Assembly: GCF_014837015.1 (NCBI RefSeq)
Contig: NZ_JACSPT010000002.1
Span: 231,089 to 295,088 of the forward strand
DNA: 64,000 nucleotides
Reading direction: 5' to 3'
Source: Acinetobacter pecorum
GTDB taxonomy: Bacteria; Pseudomonadota; Gammaproteobacteria; Pseudomonadales; Moraxellaceae
Each line of letters starts with the position of its first letter. Position 1 is the first letter of the stretch. Of this stretch, positions 33,161-40,585 are shown piece after piece. The translations under genes were made by a program, and so were the position numbers. Under the pieces are notes generated by a model. The model saw only the letters and a program-made list of their open reading frames with translations, did no database searches and was not told the origin of the DNA.

Positions 33161-33267
33161 TTTAACCTTTGGTTAAATTATCAAGTAAAAACCGGCCTAA
33201 AGGAATCAACCATAGGTTGCATTATTATGTAACTGATGGTTTAATTAAAAAAGTACATCTGGTTTAA
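33161..33267. promoter_or_regulatory. Immunity operators with PR and a candidate PRM
   Basis: Four operator-like 17-mers are at 33161-33177 (perfect arms TTTAACC/GGTTAAA), 33205-33221 (CAACC-ATA-GGTTG core), 33228-33244 and 33251-33267 (both ending GGTTTAA). The last three are spaced 23 bases centre to centre. PR (+) is TTGCAT at 33217-33222 and TTTAAT at 33240-33245 with a 17-base spacer. On the minus strand GATAAT (33177-33182) with a weak TTCCTT 17 bases upstream is a candidate PRM, its start overlapped by the first operator. Confidence 0.75.
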
Positions 33268-33281
33268 TTAAGGTTTAAATC

Positions 33282-33518
33282 ATGAACCCCATGCAAAAAG
33301 CAATTAATGCTGTAGGTGGGCGAACAACCGCAGCAAATCTACTAGGAATCTCCTATGTAGCGGTTCGAAAAATGGAAGCAAAGGGATCGCTTCCTCGAAC
33401 AGACTATACGGGCGAAACAAACTATGCACAAACATTAGCTAGCAACAGTAACGGCCTTATTACCACGGATTGGCTTATGGATAAGGCCAATCCTAAACAC
33501 CACACTGTTGCTGCTTAA
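33282..33518 (+). CDS. Cro-like regulator
   Basis: A 78-aa small HTH protein (AINAVGGRTTAANLLGISYVAVRKME) directly downstream of PR and divergent from the CI-type gene. Size, position and HTH at the N-terminus fit Cro, which would turn down cI and early transcription for lytic growth. ATG 33282. The assignment rests on position as much as on sequence. Confidence 0.8.
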   Translation: MNPMQKAINAVGGRTTAANLLGISYVAVRKMEAKGSLPRTDYTGETNYAQTLASNSNGLITTDWLMDKANPKHHTVAA

Positions 33519-33574
33519 ACCAATTATCAACAAATTAGCTTTTTAATAAACGTGAAAGTAAACAAGGTGTTCAC

Positions 33575-34066
33575 ATGGATATATCGAAAGAGACCAAAAC
33601 TGCTTTGCACAAGATGGTGCACCAATCGAGCGGCATAACTCCAAAAGAGCTAGCTGATGTTGTTAGCGTATCTCATAACACGATTTTGAACTATGCCAAT
33701 CCAAACATGGAAAACCATTTGCCGAGTCTAAAAGCATTTGAAGCAATGCTGACTTATACGCAAAACCCAGCTCCATTAAAAGTATGGGCGCACAAATTAG
33801 GTTTTGTATTGGTTCCAGTAGATCAAGCAGAAGGCAAGGATCATGAATTAGGTGTTCTTGAATCGCTGCTTGGTATGAATGTTGGCAATGGTGCAGCAAA
33901 CAAGCAGGTTTTATCTGCTCTGGAAGACGGTGTGGTTACACCTGCTGAAATGGATGAGACAGATCGCATCCTGGAAGAAATTGAACACAAAATTCAGTCT
34001 TTGCGTAAAGCCATGAAAGGCGAGTGTGCAAAGTATTTATCAGCTCTGCAACGAGAAAAAGCCTGA
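33575..34066 (+). CDS. CII-like phage regulatory protein
   Basis: A 163-aa protein whose N-terminal segment (GITPKELADVVSVSHNTILNYANPNMENHLPSL) matches the pattern of the phage regulatory CII/CP76 family. A C-terminal helical region (EMDETDRILEEIEHKIQSLRKAM) may give oligomerisation. In related phages it regulates the lysis-lysogeny choice or binds early DNA. It follows the cro-like gene by 56 bases. Confidence 0.75.
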   Translation: MDISKETKTALHKMVHQSSGITPKELADVVSVSHNTILNYANPNMENHLPSLKAFEAMLTYTQNPAPLKVWAHKLGFVLVPVDQAEGKDHELGVLESLLGMNVGNGAANKQVLSALEDGVVTPAEMDETDRILEEIEHKIQSLRKAMKGECAKYLSALQREKA

Positions 34067-34087
34067 TTTGCGAGATCAGGCTTTTCC
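34059..34087 (+). terminator. Terminator-like hairpin after the CII-like gene
   Basis: GCCTGAT/ATCAGGC with a seven-base loop and a short T run begins in the last codons of the CII-like gene, a possible early-operon attenuation point. Confidence 0.55.
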
Positions 34088-34120
34088 GGTTTGTCCACCA
34101 ACCCTAGAAGGAAAATGAAC

Positions 34121-34795
34121 ATGAATATGATGACACAATTTAATCATAATCAACAAGGTATAACAAGTCTTGATATTTCAGAGCTTGTTCAATCCGAGTT
34201 ACGAGCAGTTAATCTATCAATAGAACGACTGGCAAAACGCGGTGTCATTCAACTTCCTCCAATGGTGAAAGTTGAAAATAAACAATCACTTAGCCCAAAT
34301 AAATATACAAGCGTTTATGTTTTTTCAGGCGAACAAGGAAAATTAGACTCAATCACCGTAGTCGCTCAGCTTTGCCCAGAGTTCACAGCAGCACTGGTCA
34401 AGCGTTGGTATGATCTTGAAAACCAAAACGCTGTCCAACTTCCTCAAACTTTTGCAGAAGCACTTCAATTAGCAGCCGATCAGGCGCGTCAATTAGAACT
34501 TGCAGCGCCAAAAATCAGCCATTACGACACAGTGGTTGAGAAATCACATCTCTTAACTGCAACACAGGTTGCTGCAAAGCTTCGAATGTCAGCTGTAGCC
34601 CTAAACAAAATCCTTGACGAATTCCGTGTTTATAACAAAGCCCATAAGCGCAGTCGTGTTTTTAATACATGGTTTGAAGATCAGGGTCTAGGCGAGTTAA
34701 AGCAGACCTCTACAGGTCACTCTCAACCAATGTTCACTACAAAAGGCGAAGCATGGGTAATTGAGAAGCTTACAAGTGAAGGAGTAGTGGCATGA
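34121..34795 (+). CDS. Phage antirepressor with KilAC domain
   Basis: A 224-aa protein. The C-terminal KilA-C domain is clear (SHLLTATQVAAKLRMSAVALNKILDEFRVY ... FTTKGEAWVIEKL, in parts). The N-terminal part resembles Rha/antirepressor regulators (GVIQLPPMVKVENKQ). Antirepressors of this type bind phage repressors or DNA. ATG 34121 is selected because AAGGA lies eight bases upstream; earlier in-frame starts are too close to that site. The stop overlaps the next gene by four bases (ATGA). Confidence 0.83.
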   Translation: MNMMTQFNHNQQGITSLDISELVQSELRAVNLSIERLAKRGVIQLPPMVKVENKQSLSPNKYTSVYVFSGEQGKLDSITVVAQLCPEFTAALVKRWYDLENQNAVQLPQTFAEALQLAADQARQLELAAPKISHYDTVVEKSHLLTATQVAAKLRMSAVALNKILDEFRVYNKAHKRSRVFNTWFEDQGLGELKQTSTGHSQPMFTTKGEAWVIEKLTSEGVVA

Positions 34796-35604
34796 GTAGT
34801 TTTGTTCCTAATAGCTTTCAACTGCCTAATGCTCTCATTGATGACGGCGTAATGGCTGAAATGAAAGGTGCAGCGCTGGCAATCTATATTCTGATTGTTC
34901 GCAAAACTCGTGGCTGGCAGAAAGAAACTGATGCAATCAGTATCTCGCAATTTATGAAATTTACAGGCTATGGAAAAGATGCTGTGATTTCTGGTGCTGA
35001 AAAATTAGTTTCACTTGGTTTGGTAGAAAAAATTTGTCGTGATCACCAGGCAACACTCTACTCATTAAGTGATCTTGCTGAGCGTGAAATTTCCAACTTG
35101 TCGGAAAAACCGACTACTGCAAACTTGTCGGAAAATACGACAGGGGTAGTCGGAAAAACCGACATCAACTTGTCGGAAAATCCGACACACAATAACAACT
35201 CAAAAACAACTAATACAAAAACAAATAAAGATAAGGGCGATCAGAAGAAATCGGGTTCTGAAAAAACTGAGAAATCCACTTCTAAAAAACAACCGTTGTT
35301 TGATGCAAAAGCAATTGAGTTACCAGTGAACGTAAATCGTGATCTATGGATTCAATTTGTTGATATGCGCAACAGCATCAGAAAACCACTTACTGAAAAC
35401 GCCGTAAACCTTTTGATTAAAAAATTGATGGGCTTTGGTGATCAGGCAAACCAGTCACTGGAAGCTTCAATCATTGGAAGTTATCAAAGCGTTTATCCAC
35501 CTAAACAACAAACATCAGTTCAAAACCAACAGCCACTGCAGCGCCGTCGCTTTGGCAACCAGGCAGATCCAAATCAAATGCGCACAGTGGGAGAGTCAAA
35601 CTAA
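34792..35604 (+). CDS. O-like phage replication initiation protein
   Basis: A 270-aa protein. The N-terminal winged-helix domain (VPNSFQLPNALIDDGVMAEMKGAALAIYILIVRKTRGW) matches the phage replication protein O N-terminal family. The middle part contains the repeated motif NLSEK/NLSEN, encoded by DNA repeats that look like replication iterons. A Lys/Ser-rich linker and a C-terminal helical region (about 170-240) follow, presumably contacting the P-like protein. ATGA overlap with the antirepressor gene and with the P-like gene. Confidence 0.87.
   Translation: MSSFVPNSFQLPNALIDDGVMAEMKGAALAIYILIVRKTRGWQKETDAISISQFMKFTGYGKDAVISGAEKLVSLGLVEKICRDHQATLYSLSDLAEREISNLSEKPTTANLSENTTGVVGKTDINLSENPTHNNNSKTTNTKTNKDKGDQKKSGSEKTEKSTSKKQPLFDAKAIELPVNVNRDLWIQFVDMRNSIRKPLTENAVNLLIKKLMGFGDQANQSLEASIIGSYQSVYPPKQQTSVQNQQPLQRRRFGNQADPNQMRTVGESN
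35095..35235 (+). other. Predicted phage replication origin inside the O-like gene
   Basis: Four 20-base iterons start at 35095, 35122, 35144 and 35167. Three share AACTTGTCGGAAAA and all contain a GTCGG...C-GAC inverted repeat or close variant. An AT-rich stretch (35187-35235) follows. Lambda ori has the same plan: four iterons within O, then an AT-rich unwinding region. Confidence 0.75.
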
Positions 35605-36209
35605 TGAGCAGTATTCAATTATTCGAAAATGCTTTTGCTGTGAACTTCCCAGTTGAAGTTGCAGAACTGGTTTTAAACCGAATTGGTGATGTCTACGGCG
35701 CTGAGTTCACTAAAAAATACGCAGGTTATTCAGATGAAGAGCTTGTTCAGTTGGCATGCACTGTTTTGAGCGGCCTGACTCCAGCTGATATCACTCGCGG
35801 CATCTTGCGTATGAATTCTGAAGAGTGGTGTCCAAACCTTCCAAAATTCCGTAGCTGGTGTGAGCAGGGCGGTGACTGGTGGACTGCAGATATGGCATGG
35901 GCCAAAGCATTGCAGTTTGAAAACGATAAAAAATCGGAAATTACGACACTTGCGAAGCGCAGTCTTGATGAGGTGCGCCATATCCTCAACGTAGAGGGGC
36001 AGAAAGCAGCGCATTACGCCTTTAATGCGATTTATCAGGACTACCTTGCACGGGCGAAGGAAAAAGGCCGTGTGCAGGAAATGTGGAAGAAAGAGGGCAA
36101 GGCTAAGTCTTTAACTTATGACGAGCGCAATCGTAAAGGTGTGCCGTGTCCGCCTGAATTGGCTGCAAAAGTGAAAGGTGCTTTTAAGCGTCCAAGGAGA
36201 GCGGCATGA
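35604..36209 (+). CDS. P-like replication protein
   Basis: A 201-aa protein resembling the phage replication P family, which loads the host DnaB helicase at the origin. The pattern SGLTPADITRGILRMNSEEWCPNLPKFRSWC is characteristic. It directly follows the O-like gene (overlapping TAATG) and precedes small genes in the same operon. No Walker motif is present, so it is P-like and not a DnaC-like ATPase. Confidence 0.82.
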   Translation: MSSIQLFENAFAVNFPVEVAELVLNRIGDVYGAEFTKKYAGYSDEELVQLACTVLSGLTPADITRGILRMNSEEWCPNLPKFRSWCEQGGDWWTADMAWAKALQFENDKKSEITTLAKRSLDEVRHILNVEGQKAAHYAFNAIYQDYLARAKEKGRVQEMWKKEGKAKSLTYDERNRKGVPCPPELAAKVKGAFKRPRRAA

Positions 36210-36514
36210 ACTTAATCGAAAAGCTGGGTTTGGAAAAGTGTGGGCAGATTGTGGATGGGGCGCCTGAAGGTACGACATTATTTTTTTGTTTTGGTCAGCA
36301 ATTTGAAAACAAAGTTGATTACTACAAATATTTTTTTAACTACTTCCAAATGTGGTTGCCGGATCACGGCTGGTTTCCGGTTCATCCAGAGCTTGCGGAA
36401 GATGCTATTCAGCTCGAATTCCTCCGCACCGCTCTAGCCGACCACGACCGCATTGATACGTTTAGTGATATCAAAAACCACATTAGCCCGAATATGAAGG
36501 TGATTGAGGGATGA
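36206..36514 (+). CDS. Hypothetical phage protein
   Basis: A 102-aa acidic and aromatic-rich protein (KVDYYKYFFNYFQMWLPDHGW). No recognised domain. It overlaps both neighbours by four bases (ATGA), so it belongs to the replication operon. Confidence 0.72.
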   Translation: MNLIEKLGLEKCGQIVDGAPEGTTLFFCFGQQFENKVDYYKYFFNYFQMWLPDHGWFPVHPELAEDAIQLEFLRTALADHDRIDTFSDIKNHISPNMKVIEG

Positions 36515-36681
36515 AAGAACAATTCGAAGTTTTCTTCATGGCTCAGTCCTTTTATCTACAACTGAAATATATCTATGGGGACCGCTTATTTGATTTTGAT
36601 CAGGGCATTGGGTACCGCAACTTAACCGTGCAGATCGCATATGTGTGCTGGTGCAAAGAGGATAAGGAGTTTGTGATTTGA
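36511..36681 (+). CDS. Small 56-aa phage protein
   Basis: A short frame beginning MKEQFEVFFMAQSF, linked by ATGA overlap to the gene before and by a four-base overlap (TTGA) to the RuvC-like gene after. Its 3' end contains the AAGGAG that serves the next gene. Function unknown. Confidence 0.65.
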   Translation: MKEQFEVFFMAQSFYLQLKYIYGDRLFDFDQGIGYRNLTVQIAYVCWCKEDKEFVI

Positions 36682-37109
36682 AAATCCTCATCGGCATTGA
36701 TACAGGAGTTAAAACCGGTTACGCCGTGGCAATGGACCACGGCAACGGTGGGGAGTTGCACCAGGTGGAATGCTTAAGCATCACCAAGGCAATGCAAGCT
36801 GTTCAGGAAATAAAAGCGATTCATGGGAAAGATAATTTTAAGCTGTATATCGAAGATGCCCGTAAACGTACTTGGTTTACTGGCGGTAAAGAAAAAGCTC
36901 AAGGCGTAGGGTCGGTAAAGCGTGATGCGCAGATCTGGGAAGACTGGTGTATAGAACAAGAGTTCAATTACATCATGGTTCACCCAAAAGCAAATGCGAC
37001 TAAAACCAAAGCGGATCTATTTAAGAAGATAACTGGTTGGACTGGTCGCACGAATGAGCATGCACGTGATGCAGCAATGTTGGTTTTTAAAAGATTTTGG
37101 AAGGTTTGA
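36678..37109 (+). CDS. RuvC-like Holliday junction resolvase
   Basis: A 143-aa protein with an RNase H fold. Acidic catalytic residues are visible as Asp8 (GIDTGVKTG), Glu59/Asp60 (YIEDA) and Asp131 (HARDAAML), the RuvC-type arrangement. Phage RuvC-like enzymes resolve recombination junctions before packaging. The start is TTG 36678 with AAGGAG eight bases upstream. It lies next to the replication genes, where lambda carries ninG/rap. Confidence 0.83.
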   Translation: MKILIGIDTGVKTGYAVAMDHGNGGELHQVECLSITKAMQAVQEIKAIHGKDNFKLYIEDARKRTWFTGGKEKAQGVGSVKRDAQIWEDWCIEQEFNYIMVHPKANATKTKADLFKKITGWTGRTNEHARDAAMLVFKRFWKV

Positions 37110-37122
37110 GGGAAGAATATAA

Positions 37123-37521
37123 ATGAGCGCAATTGTAGAAGTAAAACCAACTGTTCGAATGATGCAGAATGAATTGGCGCAGTGGGGTAAATGGGCGCGT
37201 CATGCTTCATATAATCCAAGTGAATTGACTTATACCTCACCTACATATGGTTTGATGCGTTTGAAAGAGGGGCAGAAGTCGTCAGGTATTCAGGTGATGC
37301 TGGATGATGATGCTTTGGTTGCTATTGATCACCTGGTGACGCAGTTGCGCTTTTCACGGCCAGATCTATACCAGTGGATTGAGTTCCATTATTTGAAAGG
37401 GTATCCGATCGCCGTGTTGGCGAGTAAGACCAAGGTGGATCGCCGTAATATTGATAAGTTTCTTTTAGCGGCTGAAACTTGGCTGGATAGTCGACTAGAA
37501 GTAATTTGCGAGAATTTGTGA
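37123..37521 (+). CDS. Q-like late antiterminator (probable)
   Basis: A 132-aa protein with a C-terminal sigma-r4-like HTH (YPIAVLASKTKVDRRNIDKFLLAAETWL). Size, order (last of the early right operon) and pattern fit the phage antitermination Q family. The downstream 3.5 kb holds several plus-strand terminator hairpins, which would need an antiterminator for late gene expression. It could also be another HTH regulator of the late operon. Confidence 0.65.
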   Translation: MSAIVEVKPTVRMMQNELAQWGKWARHASYNPSELTYTSPTYGLMRLKEGQKSSGIQVMLDDDALVAIDHLVTQLRFSRPDLYQWIEFHYLKGYPIAVLASKTKVDRRNIDKFLLAAETWLDSRLEVICENL

Positions 37522-37557
37522 GATATTATCGTCTTAAATATAGGGGATTTTTTATAA

Positions 37558-38259
37558 ATGATAGAAGAAATGCTTGCAGCACAAGCAACTATACAAGCAG
37601 CTGAAATACAGGCTTCAGCTACTAGATGCGCAGCCGCAATTGGTGGGGTGGCAATTGCAATAGGTGTAATTGTTTCTTGGTATACAACTCTACACCATCA
37701 GAAAGTAGCTAGGCTCGCTGAAACACGTAAAGATGTTTATTTAGAGTTGGTTGATGCTTACTCAAATTTAAGCAAAGAGTTTAATTTAATTCTTGTCGAT
37801 GTGAGTGGTAGATGGCCAGCACTATTTGAGTCTATCGTTCTATTTAGTAAGAAAATAGATAAAGCTTTATTTGTGTGTAAGTCGGAAAACAAAGAGTCTC
37901 TTATTGTTTTTTCTAAACTAGTAATGGATAAGTTTGAATCATTTACTAAAGATACTGACAAAATTAGAGATCTGGAAATCGATTTAACAATGATAAATCT
38001 TGAGTATAATAAAATAATAAATCAATCTGACGTAGATCTAAAATGGTTAGATAAGATTGAAAAATGTAGATCACAACTCGATCAGAAACGCGAAGAGGTG
38101 CATGAAGAAAAACAAAGGCTTCAGCCGATCACATTTAACTTAATACATACACTAAATGAAAAAGCATTAACTGTAACTCATTTATTACGGAGTGAGTTGG
38201 GTGCAAAAAATAATCCTGAATTAGATATAGCTACTTATGCTAAATACAAAGAAGAATAA
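37558..38259 (+). CDS. Membrane-anchored coiled-coil protein, paralogue A
   Basis: A 233-aa protein of unknown function. The N-terminus MIEEMLAAQATIQAAEIQA is followed by one transmembrane helix (about 24-46, AAAIGGVAIAIGVIVSW), then a long cytoplasmic helical region with heptad-like repeats (VYLELVDAYSNLSKEFNL ... IDLTMINLEYNKII). The gene at 38383-39069 encodes the same layout with the same ATIQAA-x-IQA start and a shared LRSEL near the end. Base composition is AT-rich compared with the flanking phage genes. It lies between the Q-like gene and the late region, an accessory spot, and is followed by a terminator hairpin. Confidence 0.75.
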   Translation: MIEEMLAAQATIQAAEIQASATRCAAAIGGVAIAIGVIVSWYTTLHHQKVARLAETRKDVYLELVDAYSNLSKEFNLILVDVSGRWPALFESIVLFSKKIDKALFVCKSENKESLIVFSKLVMDKFESFTKDTDKIRDLEIDLTMINLEYNKIINQSDVDLKWLDKIEKCRSQLDQKREEVHEEKQRLQPITFNLIHTLNEKALTVTHLLRSELGAKNNPELDIATYAKYKEE

Positions 38260-38340
38260 AGCTGTTGCATTGCGCGCAGCAAACTACTATATTTGTGTTA
38301 TTGTCGCTGTAGTTGCATTGATACGACTACATAGAACTTA

Positions 38341-38364
38341 AAAGCTCGCCATATGGTGGGCTTT
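38341..38364 (+). terminator. Terminator-like hairpin between the two paralogues
   Basis: The stem AAAGCTCGCC/GGTGGGCTTT with loop ATAT is followed by AATTAT. It resembles the hairpin at 39149-39174 in sequence (GCTC-CC...GGTGGGC). Confidence 0.55.
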
Positions 38365-38382
38365 AATTATATTGGGGTGCGT

Positions 38383-39069
38383 GTGGAAGATTTGGTCATG
38401 GCCGCCGCTACGATACAGGCAGCTCAAATTCAAGCCAATTATAATTTTTGGGCAGTATTATTAAGTTCTGGCATAGGTGCTGCGGGTATTATTTATGCTG
38501 CTTGGTATGCCTGGCAGAGTGGAATTAAATTACATCAACATAATAATATTCTTGAAGCTAAGCGTGAGGTTTATTTGGATGCAATTGCTAAGTACCAGCA
38601 TTTAGTAAATGACCTTCAGCTAGTTAATGTTGTACCAGAACAATTTTTTGAAATTTTATTAAATAATAATAGAGATTTTTTTATTGCCATCAATAAAGTG
38701 AAATTAATTTGTGATCATATAAATAAAGATATGGTAGATAAATTTGCTCTGGAGGTCGGGAAGGGAATTCATTCTTTGATGCCTCTTATTAATAAATTTA
38801 TTGCTAAGAAAAATGAACTAAATAGCTATTCGAAAAAGTTTGTTGCATTCATTGAAGATCACAAAAATTTGAACAATCTTTCGATTGCCGAATTAAGAGA
38901 GATTGAGGTGAAAGAGTTTGCTTGTAATGAATTGAAAGCTGAATTTATCGTTGAAAAAGAAAAATTAGAGAAGGCGGTTCAAGGATTCATACATAGTCTT
39001 GGAGAGGAAAGTGAAAAGTTTTCCGCTAAACTTAGGAGTGAATTAAAGATCTCTGATAATCCAGTTTAA
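38383..39069 (+). CDS. Membrane-anchored coiled-coil protein, paralogue B
   Basis: A 228-aa protein, paralogue of the previous gene: N-terminal VEDLVMAAATIQAAQIQA, one transmembrane helix (about 25-47, AVLLSSGIGAAGIIYAAWYAW), then a long helical region (LEAKREVYLDAIAKYQHLVNDL and onwards) and LRSEL near the end. GTG 38383 is chosen because it aligns with the paralogue's start; ATG 38398 with GGAAG upstream is an alternative, and the frame's first ATG lies inside the hairpin and is unlikely. The two copies are diverged beyond the N-terminus, so the duplication is old or the two were acquired separately. Function unknown. Confidence 0.72.
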   Translation: MEDLVMAAATIQAAQIQANYNFWAVLLSSGIGAAGIIYAAWYAWQSGIKLHQHNNILEAKREVYLDAIAKYQHLVNDLQLVNVVPEQFFEILLNNNRDFFIAINKVKLICDHINKDMVDKFALEVGKGIHSLMPLINKFIAKKNELNSYSKKFVAFIEDHKNLNNLSIAELREIEVKEFACNELKAEFIVEKEKLEKAVQGFIHSLGEESEKFSAKLRSELKISDNPV

Positions 39070-39148
39070 TAAAATACTGAAAATTGATAATAAAAAGTAA
39101 AACACCAAGGTGTGGCATTTAGATACTGCTCTTATTTAATCGTGAAGA

Positions 39149-39174
39149 TAGCTCACCAAATGGTGGGCTTTTCT
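39149..39174 (+). terminator. Terminator after paralogue B
   Basis: The stem AGCTCACC/GGTGGGCT with loop AAAT is followed by TTTTCT. Confidence 0.75.
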
Positions 39175-39421
39175 AATGCTTGAAGGTTATCTATCAGTCC
39201 TTCATACCAAAAAGTGATAGACGCTTTGTGCTGGTCAGCAAAGTGCATAGATGGGTGTCGAGATTTAAATAAATCCCACCCTTGGATTGACCACCTAAAA
39301 AGGCGAGTGTCTACTGTGAGAATTGGCAAGCTCTTAACGCATAAGTTAGCCTTAAATTACGAAACTACTCAGCCCGGTTATTCATTTTGGATAACTGGGT
39401 TGTTTTATTTAGGAGATTCAC
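39175..39421 (+). other. Non-coding, structured stretch with a second terminator
   Basis: Between terminators at 39149-39174 and 39373-39407 (stem CCCGGTTAT/ATAACTGGG, then TTGTTTTATTT) lies about 200 bases with inverted repeats such as GGGTG...CACCC near 39254-39290. A plus-strand frame at 39214-39468 runs through the hairpin and is probably not a gene. It may be a leader or small RNA. Confidence 0.45.
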
Positions 39422-39535
39422 ATGCTCCAATTTTTCCTTTACTTATTCGGCCTGTATGGCGTGACTGAAATCGATTACACGGTTGATGATGAAGAAATCA
39501 AAGTGTGTCGTGATTGCTTGAAAGAAGTTAAATAA
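39422..39535 (+). CDS. 37-aa membrane microprotein with CxxC
   Basis: ATG 39422 has AGGAG at six-base spacing. The product has a hydrophobic N-terminus (MLQFFLYLFGLYGV) and a C-terminal CRDCLKEVK with a Cys-x-x-Cys. Too short for family assignment. It is bounded by terminators on both sides, so it is its own transcription unit or part of the Q-dependent late leader. Confidence 0.6.
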   Translation: MLQFFLYLFGLYGVTEIDYTVDDEEIKVCRDCLKEVK

Positions 39536-39552
39536 TACAAAATCAAAAATAT

Positions 39553-39585
39553 AAGCCTGCTCATTAATTTGATCGGGCTTTTTTA
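39553..39585 (+). terminator. Terminator after the microprotein gene
   Basis: An imperfect stem AAGCCTG.../...CGGGCTT is followed by T5. Confidence 0.65.
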
Positions 39586-39607
39586 ATGCCCGGAGAAAAT
39601 TAAAGCA

Positions 39608-39997
39608 ATGAAAATGAAATTATTAGCAGTCGGTTTGATGTGCGCAACAGCACTCGTTGGTTGTTCGCGTGATGCTCAAGTTGCTTCACGCAACCTATCT
39701 CATGCAGCAGACAACTTTCAATTAGATCGACGAATCGTTTTTTATAACGGTGTTACTGGTGATTATGTTCTAACAATTGAAGGCAAGTGTGCCTTTGAAG
39801 CTGTTAGTGAGCGAAAGGTTGATGTGACCTGCAAGACCAGCGATACGGAATTTAAAAAGCATTCACTAGGCATTTCTGACAATGTGACTTACTTTTCCGA
39901 GCAGCTAAATAGTAAAGGTGTCAGTACCTACCAGTACAAAGTTGATTTCAGACCAAGCGTTATCATTCCTGATGTGGATCTGAAGTTACCCAAATAA
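39608..39997 (+). CDS. Phage-encoded lipoprotein
   Basis: A 129-aa protein with a lipoprotein signal peptide and lipobox LVGC (Cys19). The mature part is beta-rich (RIVFYNGVTGDYVLTIEGKC, KVDVTCKTSDTEF), suggesting a small beta-sandwich, with a probable disulphide between the two inner cysteines. It would sit in the periplasm attached to a membrane. Phage lipoproteins are often lysogenic conversion or superinfection exclusion factors; no evidence decides this here. It is flanked by terminators. Confidence 0.8.
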   Translation: MKMKLLAVGLMCATALVGCSRDAQVASRNLSHAADNFQLDRRIVFYNGVTGDYVLTIEGKCAFEAVSERKVDVTCKTSDTEFKKHSLGISDNVTYFSEQLNSKGVSTYQYKVDFRPSVIIPDVDLKLPK

Positions 39998-40025
39998 TTC
40001 GCCGGACGTATTGCGGCACATAAGA

Positions 40026-40058
40026 CCTCGCCCAGATAACTAATTTGGCGGGGTTTTT
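40026..40058 (+). terminator. Terminator of the lipoprotein gene
   Basis: The 7-bp stem CCTCGCC/GGCGGGG is followed by T5. Confidence 0.75.
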
Positions 40059-40079
40059 CTTTTCTTATTGGTGGTGCTT

Positions 40080-40301
40080 ATGGACATAGTAGAAGCAAAA
40101 CGGAATTTAGAAGTTCTGGAAAAGAATCGCAGCCGCTTAATGAATTACAACCATCTGTATTCAAGCTATGCGTTTAAAGAAATGTGTGGTGCTGAACTTC
40201 GTAAGGTAAATAAGCAGATCCACGGCATAGAAGAACAATTAAATGCGCAACCACAAAAGACTCGCAGCAATCAGAAAGCTGCCGTGCATTCGATGCGGTA
40301 A
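40080..40301 (+). CDS. Small helical phage protein
   Basis: A 73-aa basic, helical protein (MDIVEAKRNLEVLEKNRSRL). ATG 40080 has GGTGGTG upstream; an earlier in-frame start adds four residues. Its 3' part overlaps the start of the next gene by 59 bases in another frame. Function unknown. Confidence 0.65.
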   Translation: MDIVEAKRNLEVLEKNRSRLMNYNHLYSSYAFKEMCGAELRKVNKQIHGIEEQLNAQPQKTRSNQKAAVHSMR

Positions 40302-40518
40302 TCCACATAGCCAGGCTGCTCATTCAAATTCAGCAAAGCATGGTAAGGGTAGAGGGATTAAAGCCAGTGATGAGTTCACTATTCCGCTATGCCATTCATG
40401 TCATTTCCAGTTCGATACTTTTCAATTGGGTAATCGGGTAGAGAGTGAAGAAATGTTTGATCAGTGGTTGGTAAGAGTTGAGCGGATGTTGGTGATGGAA
40501 GATAGAGAAGTTTTTTAA
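40243..40518 (+). CDS. HNH/zinc-finger nuclease-like phage protein
   Basis: A 91-aa protein with a Cys-x-x-Cys (PCIRCGNP), a conserved QAAHSN and a second pair in LCHSCHFQFD. This is the pattern of small phage HNH-fold or Ref-like nucleases (KLPC...AH...GKG...PLCHSCH). Its place in the nin-like region near NinB agrees with a recombination role. It begins within the preceding gene. Confidence 0.75.
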   Translation: MRNHKRLAAIRKLPCIRCGNPHSQAAHSNSAKHGKGRGIKASDEFTIPLCHSCHFQFDTFQLGNRVESEEMFDQWLVRVERMLVMEDREVF

Positions 40519-40585
40519 ACCTGATTAGGTATCGTTCCAAATTTTACAGTAAAGTGGTTTGTCTAAAATTTCTTATGGATGAACT

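Noticed and set aside
35095..35186. CRISPR-like repeats
   Set aside because: Four short, imperfect repeats with 2-7 base gaps inside a coding gene fit replication iterons, not a repeat-spacer array.
38353..38382. Extended N-terminus of paralogue B starting at ATG 38353
   Set aside because: This start lies within a hairpin and the added residues have no counterpart in paralogue A.
39214..39468. 84-codon plus-strand ORF with GTG start
   Set aside because: It runs through a clear terminator hairpin (39373-39407), has no ribosome binding site and overlaps a better-supported microprotein gene at 39422.
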